Positions 1-6,030 are shown, counted from the stretch's first letter. The stretch: DNA of 10,413 nt from Clostridium sp. CAG:411 (GCA_000437275.1 FR899736.1:24144-34556); one strand, 5' to 3'. Notes: a model not told the origin generated them from the sequence alone. Made by a program: numbers and translations.

Positions 1-10
1 AAGCCTGTCC

Positions 11-289
11 CTATTCTATATCCTCTTCCTCTTCAGCAAGAGCGATTTCATATTTTTCAAGAATAATCTTCTGAATACGATCTCTCGTTTCAGAATTGAT
101 TGGATGTGCAATGTCTCTATATTCTCCGTCGCCGGCCTTTCTACTTGGCATTGCTATAAATGAGCCCTTGTCCCCTTCGATAATCTTTATATCATGTACA
201 ACAAACTCATTATCAATTGTAATTGATACAACTGCCTTCATCTTTCCTTCTTTGTTCACTTTTCTTACTCTTACGTCTGTAATCTGCAT
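11..289 (-). CDS. spoVG: SpoVG family RNA/DNA-binding regulator
   Basis: Predicted 92-residue SpoVG protein. It opens with MQITDVRVRKV and contains the family core VSITIDNEFVVHDIKII (residues 21-37), then FIAMPSRK (44-51) and YRDIAHPINSETR (57-69), followed by an acidic tail (AEEEEDIE). The family comprises small nucleic-acid-binding proteins involved in septation, sporulation and gene control in Firmicutes. The length is normal. The reading frame is open for 21 more codons upstream, but the ATG at 289 is chosen because the family begins exactly there and an AAAGGGGG ribosome site (305-298) lies 8 bases upstream. It follows glgD by 133 bp on the same strand. I saw no intrinsic terminator and no clear promoter in that gap, so it could be co-transcribed with glgCD or have a promoter I cannot recognise. 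Family assignment is very secure; its role here is not shown by the sequence. Confidence 0.95.
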   Translation of the reverse strand: MQITDVRVRKVNKEGKMKAVVSITIDNEFVVHDIKIIEGDKGSFIAMPSRKAGDGEYRDIAHPINSETRDRIQKIILEKYEIALAEEEEDIE

Positions 290-422
290 TACATATGCCC
301 CCTTTAATTTTAGTCTTCTGGTATGTGTCATGAAGCGCACTCTAAGATGCAACCTATCTCAAACCTTATCCCTTAATTGCCTCTCAAAGACTTTCTTGTC
401 ACCCTGCTGTCAATCAGGTTGT

Positions 423-1547
423 CTATAAAACATACCTCTCATTTTTTTCGACAACAATACGAATGTTGTCAGCATCACCTATATATGTCATATTGGAACG
501 TATCGTGTCCCTACTTTCCACAATACAGTTCTCGATATAAGTGTTATCACCAATATACGCATCATTTAAAATGATGGAGTTTTTGATAGTTACATTGTTT
601 CCAATGTACACTTCCTTAAATAATACGGAATTTTCTACATTACCATTGATAATACATCCACTAGATACTAAACTATTTTTTACGTTTGAGCCAACATTAT
701 ACTTAGCTGGTGGAAGATCATCAATCTTAGAGTATACATCTGGATACTGCTTAAAGAAATAATCTCTCGTATCTTTCTGTAGAAAATCCATGTTGGTCTT
801 ATAGTAAGACTCAACTGTTGAAATATTGCTCCAATATCCCTCTAACTCATATGCATAAATACGCTTCCAATTTTTATATCGGATTAAAATATCTTTTACA
901 AAGTCATGCTGCTCATCTTCCATGGCTTTTTCAATCAACTCAATCAAAAGTCGTCTACGAATCACGTAAATACCAGCAGATACTTTATTGGAATCTGTTA
1001 CGATTGGTTTCTCTTCAAACTCTACGATACGCTCATCTGCATCGGTACGAATCACACCAAAACGTGTCGCATCTTCTGTTGCAGGCAATGTCTTTGTTGC
1101 AACTGTAATATCTGCTCTCTTTGCTACATGGTATTCCAGCATCTTATTGTAATCCATCTTATACACACCATCACCTGATGCAATGATAACATATGGTTCA
1201 TGGCTGCTCTTTAAGAAAGAAAGGTTCTGCGCAATCGCATCTGCCGTTCCACGGTACCAATTGCCATTTTCTGCTGTAATCGTAGGTGTGAATACAAATA
1301 ATCCACCTTGTTTACGTCCAAAATCCCACCATTTTGCTGAATTAAGGTGTTCATTTAGGGATCTTGCATTATACTGAGGCAAGACAGCGACTTTTTGTAC
1401 ATGAGAGTTTGACATATTACTCAATGCGAAATCGATACTTCGATATCCACCGGCAATCGGCATTGCTGCAACCGCTCTCTTGTTTGATAATTCTGCTAAT
1501 CGATTACTATTACCTCCAGCTAGTACGATTCCAACTGCTCTCATCAT
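423..1547 (-). CDS. glgD: GlgD, regulatory subunit of glucose-1-phosphate adenylyltransferase
   Basis: Protein of 374 residues related to ADP-glucose pyrophosphorylase: nucleotidyltransferase domain (about 1-255) and left-handed beta-helix with hexapeptide repeats (about 285-350; for example YIGNNVTIKNSII). Several residues used for catalysis in GlgC have changed. The KPA of the N-terminal loop is VAA (26-28), GDHIYK is GDGVYK (125-130), and the YWKDVGT motif is YWSNIST (239-244), so its Asp is Asn. EFEEKP (176-181) is kept. This pattern fits the known GlgC-GlgD arrangement of Firmicutes, where GlgD is weakly active or inactive and tunes GlgC; that role is inferred by family. Translation is coupled to glgC: the stop of glgC overlaps the start by 4 bp, and the ribosome site AGGGAGGTGA (1560-1551) lies inside glgC. 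Two adjacent ATGs (1547 and 1544) are both plausible starts. Confidence 0.93.
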   Translation of the reverse strand: MMRAVGIVLAGGNSNRLAELSNKRAVAAMPIAGGYRSIDFALSNMSNSHVQKVAVLPQYNARSLNEHLNSAKWWDFGRKQGGLFVFTPTITAENGNWYRGTADAIAQNLSFLKSSHEPYVIIASGDGVYKMDYNKMLEYHVAKRADITVATKTLPATEDATRFGVIRTDADERIVEFEEKPIVTDSNKVSAGIYVIRRRLLIELIEKAMEDEQHDFVKDILIRYKNWKRIYAYELEGYWSNISTVESYYKTNMDFLQKDTRDYFFKQYPDVYSKIDDLPPAKYNVGSNVKNSLVSSGCIINGNVENSVLFKEVYIGNNVTIKNSIILNDAYIGDNTYIENCIVESRDTIRSNMTYIGDADNIRIVVEKNERYVL

Positions 1548-2815
1548 CTGTCACCTCCCTTAATAATAACCTGTCCACTTTCCAATATTCCATTTGGATA
1601 ATCTCCTGGTTCTGTAACACCAGAAATAGCTGTATTCTTACCGATACGGATACCACCTGGGATCACACTTCCCTCTCCGATGGTTGCCAATCCATATGCA
1701 TAAACGTCTGCTTTTAATACATTTGGTGCTTCTTCGCCCACACCAATATGACAGTCATTTCCAATCACAACATTCTCTGCAATAACACCCTTGTCTACGG
1801 TTGTACGATCTCCAATCGAAGTAGAACTCATAATGATGGAATCTCGAATAACAACACCAGGTCCGATATATACACCCGAACCAATGACTGAGTTATGTAC
1901 TTCACCATAAATCTCACAGGCATCTCCAATAATCGCCTTATCAATAACTGCTTCACTGGAAATAAACTGTGGTGGAATACGATCTGCCTTTGTATAAATC
2001 TTCCAGAACTCTTCATATAAGTTAAACTCTGGAATTAACTCTATCAACTCCATATTAGCTTCCCAATATGCAGCAAGTGTTCCAACGTCTTTCCAATATC
2101 CATTGAACTCATACGCAAATAAACGATCTCCCTTTTCCATACAATAAGGAAGTACATGCATACCGAAGTCCAAACCAGGCTGATCCTTCAACTTAATCAA
2201 AGCATCTCTTAACACTGGCCATGAGAAGATATAAATACCCATAGAAGCCAGATTGCTTCTTGGATGCTCTGGTTTTTCCTCAAATTCAGAAATTCTTCTC
2301 TTTTCATCTGTAATCGCAACACCAAAACGACTAGCTTCTTCAATCGGTACTGGCATAGTTGCTACTGTAATATCTGCTTTGTTTTCTTTATGGAATTGAA
2401 GCATTACTTCATAATCCATCTTATAAATATGGTCACCACCCAAAATCAATACATACTCTGGATTGTACTGCTCCATGTATGCAAGGTTCTGATAAATCGC
2501 ATTGGCGGTACCTGTATACCACTCACTATTTCCACTTTTCTCATAAGGTGGCAAAATCGAAACACCACCAATATTTCTATCTAAATCCCAAGGAATACCA
2601 ATTCCGATATGGGTATTCAGTTTTAACGGTTGGTACTGTGTCAAAACACCTACGGTGTCTACACCTGAATTAATGCAGTTGCTAAGTGGGAAGTCAATAA
2701 TACGATACTTACCACCAAATGAAACTGCTGGCTTCGCAACGTTAGCTGTTAAAACACCTAAACGTGAACCTTGTCCACCTGCGAGCAGCATGGCTATCAT
2801 CTCTTTTTTAATCAC
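1544..2815 (-). CDS. glgC: GlgC, catalytic glucose-1-phosphate adenylyltransferase
   Basis: Makes ADP-glucose from ATP and glucose-1-phosphate, the committed step of bacterial glycogen synthesis in the cytosol. From the GTG start it is 423 residues, the usual size. Visible motifs are LAGGQGSRLG (11-20), AKPAVSFGG (27-35), TGTANAIYQN (101-110), GGDHIYKMDY (126-135, catalytic-type Asp128), EFEEKP (178-182, sugar-phosphate Lys181), GYWKDVGT (239-246, Asp243) and a C-terminal hexapeptide-repeat beta-helix (about 290-395). The frame is open back to an ATG at 2923, but the GTG at 2815 is preferred. It gives the family N-terminus (M)IKKEMIAMLLAGG, it has AGAGGTGAG just upstream, and the longer form would start upstream of a near-consensus promoter whose -10 box is at 2855-2850. 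First gene of glgC-glgD, with spoVG following. Confidence 0.95.
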   Translation of the reverse strand: MIKKEMIAMLLAGGQGSRLGVLTANVAKPAVSFGGKYRIIDFPLSNCINSGVDTVGVLTQYQPLKLNTHIGIGIPWDLDRNIGGVSILPPYEKSGNSEWYTGTANAIYQNLAYMEQYNPEYVLILGGDHIYKMDYEVMLQFHKENKADITVATMPVPIEEASRFGVAITDEKRRISEFEEKPEHPRSNLASMGIYIFSWPVLRDALIKLKDQPGLDFGMHVLPYCMEKGDRLFAYEFNGYWKDVGTLAAYWEANMELIELIPEFNLYEEFWKIYTKADRIPPQFISSEAVIDKAIIGDACEIYGEVHNSVIGSGVYIGPGVVIRDSIIMSSTSIGDRTTVDKGVIAENVVIGNDCHIGVGEEAPNVLKADVYAYGLATIGEGSVIPGGIRIGKNTAISGVTEPGDYPNGILESGQVIIKGGDR

Positions 2816-2849
2816 GTCTCTCACCTCTCTAGTTCTTACAATACAACTC

Positions 2850-2878
2850 ATTATACCATTGTTTTTTTCACTTGTAAA
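2850..2878 (-). promoter_or_regulatory. Promoter P1 of glgC (sigma-A type)
   Basis: Read on the minus strand: -35 TTTACA (2878-2873), a 17-bp spacer, and -10 TATAAT (2855-2850) with an extended TGG just before it. The expected start is near 2844, giving a leader of about 28 bases before the GTG of glgC. The -10 matches consensus fully and the -35 in five of six bases. Its position inside the upstream extension of the glgC frame is the main argument for the GTG start. Confidence 0.8.
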
Positions 2879-2920
2879 CGCAACTTTTTCGTTTTTACAA
2901 AATACTTTTTGATTTTTACA
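2862..2920 (-). repeat. 17-bp direct repeats with 21-bp period upstream of P1
   Basis: On the minus strand TGTAAAAATCAAAAAGT (2920-2904) is followed by TGTAAAAACGAAAAAGT (2899-2883): 15 of 17 bases identical, start-to-start distance exactly 21 bp, two helical turns. A third, degenerate copy in the same register (2878-2862, 11 of 17 matches) overlaps the -35 box of P1. The repeats put A-tracts on one face of the helix just upstream of the promoter. They could be a regulator site or an UP-like, bent element. Repeat structure is seen; function is inferred. Confidence 0.6.
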
Positions 2921-2957
2921 CATTTTCGATAGTAATTTTCCGTTTTGTCAATTTTCG

Positions 2958-2988
2958 CCCCAATGCGACACATTTCCAAAAGTTGGGG
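2958..2988. repeat. Inverted repeat in the glg upstream region
   Basis: CCCCAA (2958-2963) and TTGGGG (2983-2988) form a 6-bp GC-rich inverted repeat around 19 bases. A smaller CCAA-3-TTGG repeat (2976-2986) overlaps one arm. No T-run follows on the minus strand, so it is not an intrinsic terminator there. If transcription begins at the upstream candidate promoter (P2), this would be a leader hairpin. Function unknown; this GC patch stands out in otherwise AT-rich DNA. Confidence 0.35.
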
Positions 2989-3035
2989 ATCCTTTCCAAA
3001 TTCCATTTTGTGTAATTTTTTATCTTCTACTACCT

Positions 3036-3064
3036 ATTATAGCAACTTTTCTCCAAATACAAAT
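3036..3064 (-). promoter_or_regulatory. Candidate promoter P2 upstream of glgC
   Basis: Minus strand: a perfect TATAAT (3041-3036) with an extended TGC in front. The -35 is poor (TTTGTA at 3063-3058, 16-bp spacer), as expected if the promoter depends on an activator or on the extended -10. Transcription would start near 3029 and give a leader of about 215 bases before glgC that contains the CCCCAA/TTGGGG hairpin and P1. The weak -35 next to a repeat array (3063-3090) suggests regulation. Confidence 0.5.
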
Positions 3065-3090
3065 TACACACCGATTACATTTGTGTTACA
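3063..3090. promoter_or_regulatory. Three (A/G)TTACA hexamers at 11-bp period, OmpR/PhoP-like box
   Basis: On the plus strand: ATTACA (3063-3068), ATTACA (3074-3079) and GTTACA (3085-3090), each separated by exactly 5 bp. OmpR/PhoB-family regulators bind tandem direct repeats with about 11-bp period, and the B. subtilis PhoP box is TTAACA-like hexamers with about 5-bp spacing. The array sits just upstream of, and touching, the -35 region of P2, and the nearest upstream gene on the strand encodes an OmpR-family regulator. The repeats are seen; the binder is inferred. Confidence 0.5.
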
Positions 3091-3268
3091 TTTTTTATTA
3101 TTCACAATTTTGCTTATAGTATCCATTTTTTCTTCGTTTTGTTTCTTTATTACAGTTAAAGAGTCCACTGTATTTTTTTACAATTTCTTCTGATAATGTG
3201 ATTCCTTTCATTTAATTTATTAAATATTTGCAGGCTACTAATGCTCTCAGTAATCCGCATATTCTTTC
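3091..3268. other. AT-rich gap between response regulator and glg control region
   Basis: No protein gene is supported here. I looked for an intrinsic terminator after the response regulator on the minus strand and found none. The only stem with a T-run (TACAGT 3151-3156 / ACTGTA 3167-3172) has its T-run on the plus strand and is weak. Read-through from the two-component operon into glgC therefore remains possible. Confidence 0.4.
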
Positions 3269-3958
3269 TCACACCTTAAAACGATATCCCACTCCCCATA
3301 TAGTTTCAATATATTGTGGTTTCGATGTATTTATCTCTATTTTTTCTCTTATCTTTTTTATATGCACTGTCACTGTAGCAATGTCACCCACTGACTCCAT
3401 ATCCCAGATTTCTCGGAATAATTCTTCTTTTGTAAATACATGGTTCGGATGCTCTGCCAAAAATACAAGTAAATCATATTCCTTGCTTGTAAAAAGTTTT
3501 TCTTCTCCATTTACATATACACGACGGTCCGTTTTATCAATCTTAATGCCACGAATCTCTATCATCTTCTTGGCTTCTACGCCAGAACCAATCAAACGCT
3601 CGTATCTGGACAAATGCGCCTTTACACGCGCCACCAACTCACTCGGACTAAAAGGCTTCGTCATATAATCATCAGCTCCAAGCCCCAATCCACGAATCTT
3701 ATCAATATCATCTTTTTTGGCAGATACCATTAAAATAGGAATGTTTTGCTCCTTTCGAATCTCCTTGCAAATCTCAAAACCATCCATATTAGGAAGCATT
3801 AAGTCCAAAACAATCAAGTCAAACTTTTCTTTTTTTGCCCGAAGCAGCCCAGAATCTCCTTTGCTCTCAATCGCCACTTCATATCCATTAATTTCTAAAT
3901 AATCTTTCTCTAATTCTGCAATTTCCTTTTCATCCTCAATAATCAATATTTTACTCAT
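3269..3958 (-). CDS. OmpR/PhoB-family response regulator
   Basis: A 229-residue DNA-binding response regulator of normal length. The receiver domain (about 3-115) has the acidic pair Glu8-Asp9, phospho-acceptor Asp52 in LIVLDLMLP, Ser79 at the conserved Thr/Ser site, and Lys101 in TKPFSP. A winged-helix effector domain (about 132-229) ends in the typical YIETIWGVGYRFKV. The start ATG is 3 bp after the kinase stop, and its ribosome site AAAGGAGG (3977-3970) is encoded within the last codons of the kinase, so the two are translated from one message. Phosphorylated by the neighbouring kinase, it is expected to bind tandem direct repeats. The nearest such array lies 180 bp downstream of its stop, ahead of glgC. 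The specific subfamily is not identifiable by eye, so no gene symbol is given. Confidence 0.95.
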   Translation of the reverse strand: MSKILIIEDEKEIAELEKDYLEINGYEVAIESKGDSGLLRAKKEKFDLIVLDLMLPNMDGFEICKEIRKEQNIPILMVSAKKDDIDKIRGLGLGADDYMTKPFSPSELVARVKAHLSRYERLIGSGVEAKKMIEIRGIKIDKTDRRVYVNGEEKLFTSKEYDLLVFLAEHPNHVFTKEELFREIWDMESVGDIATVTVHIKKIREKIEINTSKPQYIETIWGVGYRFKV

Positions 3959-3961
3959 AAT

Positions 3962-5584
3962 CTATTGTTCCTCCTTTGGAAGTGTAAAGAAAATGGATGT
4001 GCCTTTTCCAACTCTGCTCTCTGCCCAGATACGACCTCCCTGATCCTGTATAATTTTTGCCGCTATCGCAAGTCCTAAACCACTGCCGCCAGTACTGGAA
4101 TGTCTGGATGCATCTGCTCTGTAAAATCTTTCAAATATATGTGGAAGTGCCTCCTCTGCAATTCCCGAACCATTGTCTCGAATTTCTATTCTCACAAACG
4201 CTGGCTGTTTTTTCTCCACTTTCTCTTGTTGATTTTTTCTGCTCTTGGTTCCTGTTCTCTCTTTCGTCTGCTTCTTTTCTGTCTCTTTCTCCTGTTTCTT
4301 TTTTTCTTTTGCCTGTTCCTCATAGTCAATATTTTGTGGTAATTTCTGTTCATCCAACAGGTAAATACAAATCGTGCCTTGCTCTTCCCCCAGATATTTA
4401 ACCGAATTTCCGACAATGTTGTTTATAACTCGCTTTACCTGTTCTGGGTCCATAGCAACACGCACATCTTTTTCCACCTCATTCTGGTAACTTACACAAA
4501 TGCCCTGCAAGCCCAAATCAATTTCGATTTCCTCCACACAATCTTTAAAGTAATCATTTATATTTACATACCGAATATTATATGGCACTATTCCATTTTC
4601 TATTTTAGAACTCATGGATAGTTCATCTACCAACATCGCCATTTCTTTTGCTTTTTTATAAATAATTCGCAAATATTTTTCCTGTTTTTCAGGCGTAGAT
4701 GCCACGCCATCTAAAATACCTTCTGTATATCCTTCAATTGCAGTAAGAGGCGTCTTTAAATCGTGAGAAATGTTACTAACTAACTCTCGCATTTCCTTTT
4801 CATACCGTAAACGCATCTCTGTGGACGCCTTCAAACGCACACGCATTTCCTCAAAATCCTGACAGAGCATACCAATCTCATCTTTTCCCCTTGCTTCAAT
4901 GGAAAAATCCAATTCTCCATCCCTCATTTTATGGGTTGCTTTTTTCAATACATTAATAGGTCGTACAATTCCTCCATAAATCCACAGCATAAGCAACGAA
5001 GCGGTAAACAGTATAATAACAAAGAAGGATAATACACACTGTAATGCCACAGTTCGCACCGCAGGCAGCAATCCATTAATCATAGTAACTACATAAAAAT
5101 GCCCCGTACTTCCATCTTCAAAGGTTACTGCATGTTGTTTAATGATGAATGCATTTTCCCCGCCTACATAGGAGCCACTGTCAGACAACATTTTCCACTG
5201 TTCTTCCGTGGGAATCCGATTTTTAATTTTCACAAAAGAATCCAGCTTCCCAATATAACTATACTTTTCTCCTTTTTTTACAAGCAAAAAAGAATACTTC
5301 CATGATAACTGCTCATTATATCTTTTCAAGCAGTCCTTTTTATCCAAATGATCTGCATTTTTATCAAAATCCTCCACCATAACCTGATACATATCTTCAG
5401 TCATCTGATTCATAAATTGAACGGGATTTGATAAAAGGCTTGTCACACTAGACGCGCCTTCACTTAAATTCATAACATTTTCTGCCTGAAACCGATAAAT
5501 TACCCGAATCGTGCCAAACAACAACAAAACAGGTAAAATTGTGATAATTAAAAACGAACACAATAATTTTCCCCTGATCCGCAT
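3962..5584 (-). CDS. Membrane sensor histidine kinase with charged insertion in the ATPase domain
   Basis: A 540-residue sensor kinase. Order: transmembrane segment (about 7-30), an extracytoplasmic sensor region of about 150 residues with no family I recognise, second transmembrane segment (about 181-203), HAMP linker (about 204-256), dimerisation/phosphoacceptor domain with NISHDLKTPL (271-280, His274), and an ATP-binding domain with N box (NNIVGN 388-393), G1 (DNGSG 470-474), F box (FERFYR 484-489) and G2 (GGSGLGL 499-505). All catalytic motifs are present. The oddity is residues about 411-461: a Lys/Glu/Gln-rich, low-complexity stretch between the N box and G1, where most kinases have a short beta-turn. 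The start is set by AAGGAGG (5600-5594), 9 bases before the ATG. The kinase precedes its regulator, the reverse of the commonest order. The signal it senses is unknown. Confidence 0.95.
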   Translation of the reverse strand: MRIRGKLLCSFLIITILPVLLLFGTIRVIYRFQAENVMNLSEGASSVTSLLSNPVQFMNQMTEDMYQVMVEDFDKNADHLDKKDCLKRYNEQLSWKYSFLLVKKGEKYSYIGKLDSFVKIKNRIPTEEQWKMLSDSGSYVGGENAFIIKQHAVTFEDGSTGHFYVVTMINGLLPAVRTVALQCVLSFFVIILFTASLLMLWIYGGIVRPINVLKKATHKMRDGELDFSIEARGKDEIGMLCQDFEEMRVRLKASTEMRLRYEKEMRELVSNISHDLKTPLTAIEGYTEGILDGVASTPEKQEKYLRIIYKKAKEMAMLVDELSMSSKIENGIVPYNIRYVNINDYFKDCVEEIEIDLGLQGICVSYQNEVEKDVRVAMDPEQVKRVINNIVGNSVKYLGEEQGTICIYLLDEQKLPQNIDYEEQAKEKKKQEKETEKKQTKERTGTKSRKNQQEKVEKKQPAFVRIEIRDNGSGIAEEALPHIFERFYRADASRHSSTGGSGLGLAIAAKIIQDQGGRIWAESRVGKGTSIFFTLPKEEQ

Positions 5585-5607
5585 ACCATCCTGCCTCCTT
5601 GCTTTTT

Positions 5608-5636
5608 AGTATAACAAAGATAGTACGTTATCTCAA
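5608..5636 (-). promoter_or_regulatory. Promoter of the two-component operon
   Basis: Minus strand: -35 TTGAGA (5636-5631), 17-bp spacer, -10 TATACT (5613-5608). Each box matches the sigma-A consensus in five of six positions. The expected start near 5601 leaves a leader of only about 16 bases, so the ribosome site AAGGAGG lies almost at the RNA 5' end. It drives the kinase and response regulator genes. Confidence 0.75.
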
Positions 5637-5639
5637 TCT

Positions 5640-5753
5640 ATCCTAACACATTTTCCATTCTGACTCATACGCCTCCAAAAACAGCAAAAAAATCCATTTT
5701 CTGTAAAAATATTTTTTTTATTTTCTAAAAAACAAAAATCTTAAAATATTCCC
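5640..5753. other. AT-rich spacer between two divergent promoters
   Basis: This part of the kinase-proA gap lies between the minus-strand promoter of the two-component operon and the plus-strand promoter at 5754. It contains long A and T runs (for example around 5685-5750) and no supported gene. The A/T-rich DNA immediately before 5754 could act as an UP-like element for the plus-strand promoter. Confidence 0.35.
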
Positions 5754-5781
5754 TTGACATTTAATCTGAGTATGATAGAAT
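5754..5781 (+). promoter_or_regulatory. Plus-strand promoter facing away from all annotated genes
   Basis: TTGACA (5754-5759, perfect consensus), 16-bp spacer, TAGAAT (5776-5781, five of six) with an extended TGA directly before the -10. The expected start is near 5788. No plus-strand protein gene follows: the first downstream gene, proA, is on the other strand and ends at 6031. This makes it a likely promoter for a non-coding RNA. Confidence 0.65.
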
Positions 5782-5815
5782 TGGGTAACACTTTTTTGTG
5801 TGCTATTTCTAGATT

Positions 5816-5850
5816 GCTATTCTCTCATAATGGGTGTGTGAGAGAATAGC
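5816..5850 (+). repeat. 12-bp perfect hairpin in the putative small RNA
   Basis: GCTATTCTCTCA (5816-5827) pairs perfectly with TGAGAGAATAGC (5839-5850) around an 11-base loop, TAATGGGTGTG. A copy of TGCTATT (5801-5807) precedes the same motif at 5815-5821 by 14 bp, so the 3' arm could pair partly with either copy. A U-run starts 8 bases after the stem, which is farther than in a usual terminator. Confidence 0.75.
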
Positions 5851-5903
5851 TTATAAGTTTTTTATTTTGTTTTTATTTTTTTAAACTTTTTTTCATTTTT
5901 TCT

Positions 5904-5956
5904 CTTGTATATATAGTTTCATTGCTTGCAATATAAACTCCGGCAAGTAATACAAG
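5904..5956. repeat. Folded element closed by CTTGTAT/ATACAAG
   Basis: CTTGTAT (5904-5910) pairs with ATACAAG (5950-5956). Inside, two alternative pairings are visible: CTTGC (5925-5929) with GCAAG (5943-5947), or AGTTT (5915-5919) with AAACT (5935-5939) around a second stem ATTGC-TT-GCAAT (5921-5932). These are mutually exclusive, so the element could switch between folds. It abuts the terminator at 5956. Pairings are seen; function is not known. Confidence 0.4.
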
Positions 5957-6000
5957 AAAACAAAAAATACCATTTTTTCAAATGGTATTTTTTTGTTTTC
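5956..6000. terminator. Bidirectional intrinsic terminator after proA
   Basis: A nearly perfect inverted repeat of about 20 bp per arm (5956-5975 and 5980-6000; one extra T in the right arm) around a 4-base loop. The core is TACCATTT/AAATGGTA, flanked by A6 on one side and T7 on the other, so both strands give a hairpin followed by U residues. It ends the proA message 31 bp after its stop codon and would also end the putative plus-strand RNA. Confidence 0.85.
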
Positions 6001-6030
6001 TAACAAGCAATTTAATTTTAACTATATTTT

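Larger units (their letters stand above)
5788..6000 (+). ncRNA. Putative structured small RNA, unidentified
   Basis: Inferred transcript from the plus-strand promoter at 5754-5781 to the bidirectional terminator at 5956-6000, about 210 nt. In order it contains a small ACAC/GTGT hairpin (around 5788-5802), a 12-bp perfect hairpin (5816-5850), a CTTATAAG palindrome (5850-5857), a U-rich tract (about 5858-5903), a folded element closed by CTTGTAT/ATACAAG (5904-5956), and the terminator. A shorter product of about 80 nt, ending in the U-rich tract after the 12-bp hairpin, is equally possible. No ORF with a ribosome site lies in it. It does not match by eye tmRNA, SRP RNA, RNase P RNA or any riboswitch I know, and no gene lies downstream for a riboswitch to control. 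Existence and ends are inference; 3' end uncertain. Confidence 0.5.

Noticed and set aside
290..352. Upstream extension of the spoVG frame to a more distant ATG
   Set aside because: The extra 21 residues are not part of SpoVG proteins, and the internal ATG at 289 has a well-placed ribosome site.
408..413. TTGACA on the minus strand upstream of spoVG, possible -35 box
   Set aside because: No acceptable -10 box at 16-18 bp; the candidates are TCTTTG or similar. A sigma-H type site could not be made out either.
403..420. CCTG/CAGG inverted repeat after glgD, possible terminator
   Set aside because: Short stem with a mismatch, and no T-run follows on the minus strand.
2883..2899. Possible catabolite-control (cre) site in the repeat before glgC
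   Set aside because: TGTAAAAACGAAAAAGT has a central CG but lacks the palindromic arms and spacing of the cre consensus.
3151..3180. Stem TACAGT/ACTGTA followed by a T-run on the plus strand, terminator-like
   Set aside because: Only 6 bp, AT-rich, with a 10-base loop, and no plus-strand gene precedes it. On the minus strand the T-run is on the wrong side, so it cannot end the response regulator message.
2945..3193. Plus-strand frame encoding an 82-residue hydrophobic peptide
   Set aside because: No ribosome site, and it covers the glg regulatory gap with its repeats and promoters. The hydrophobic character follows from T-rich DNA.
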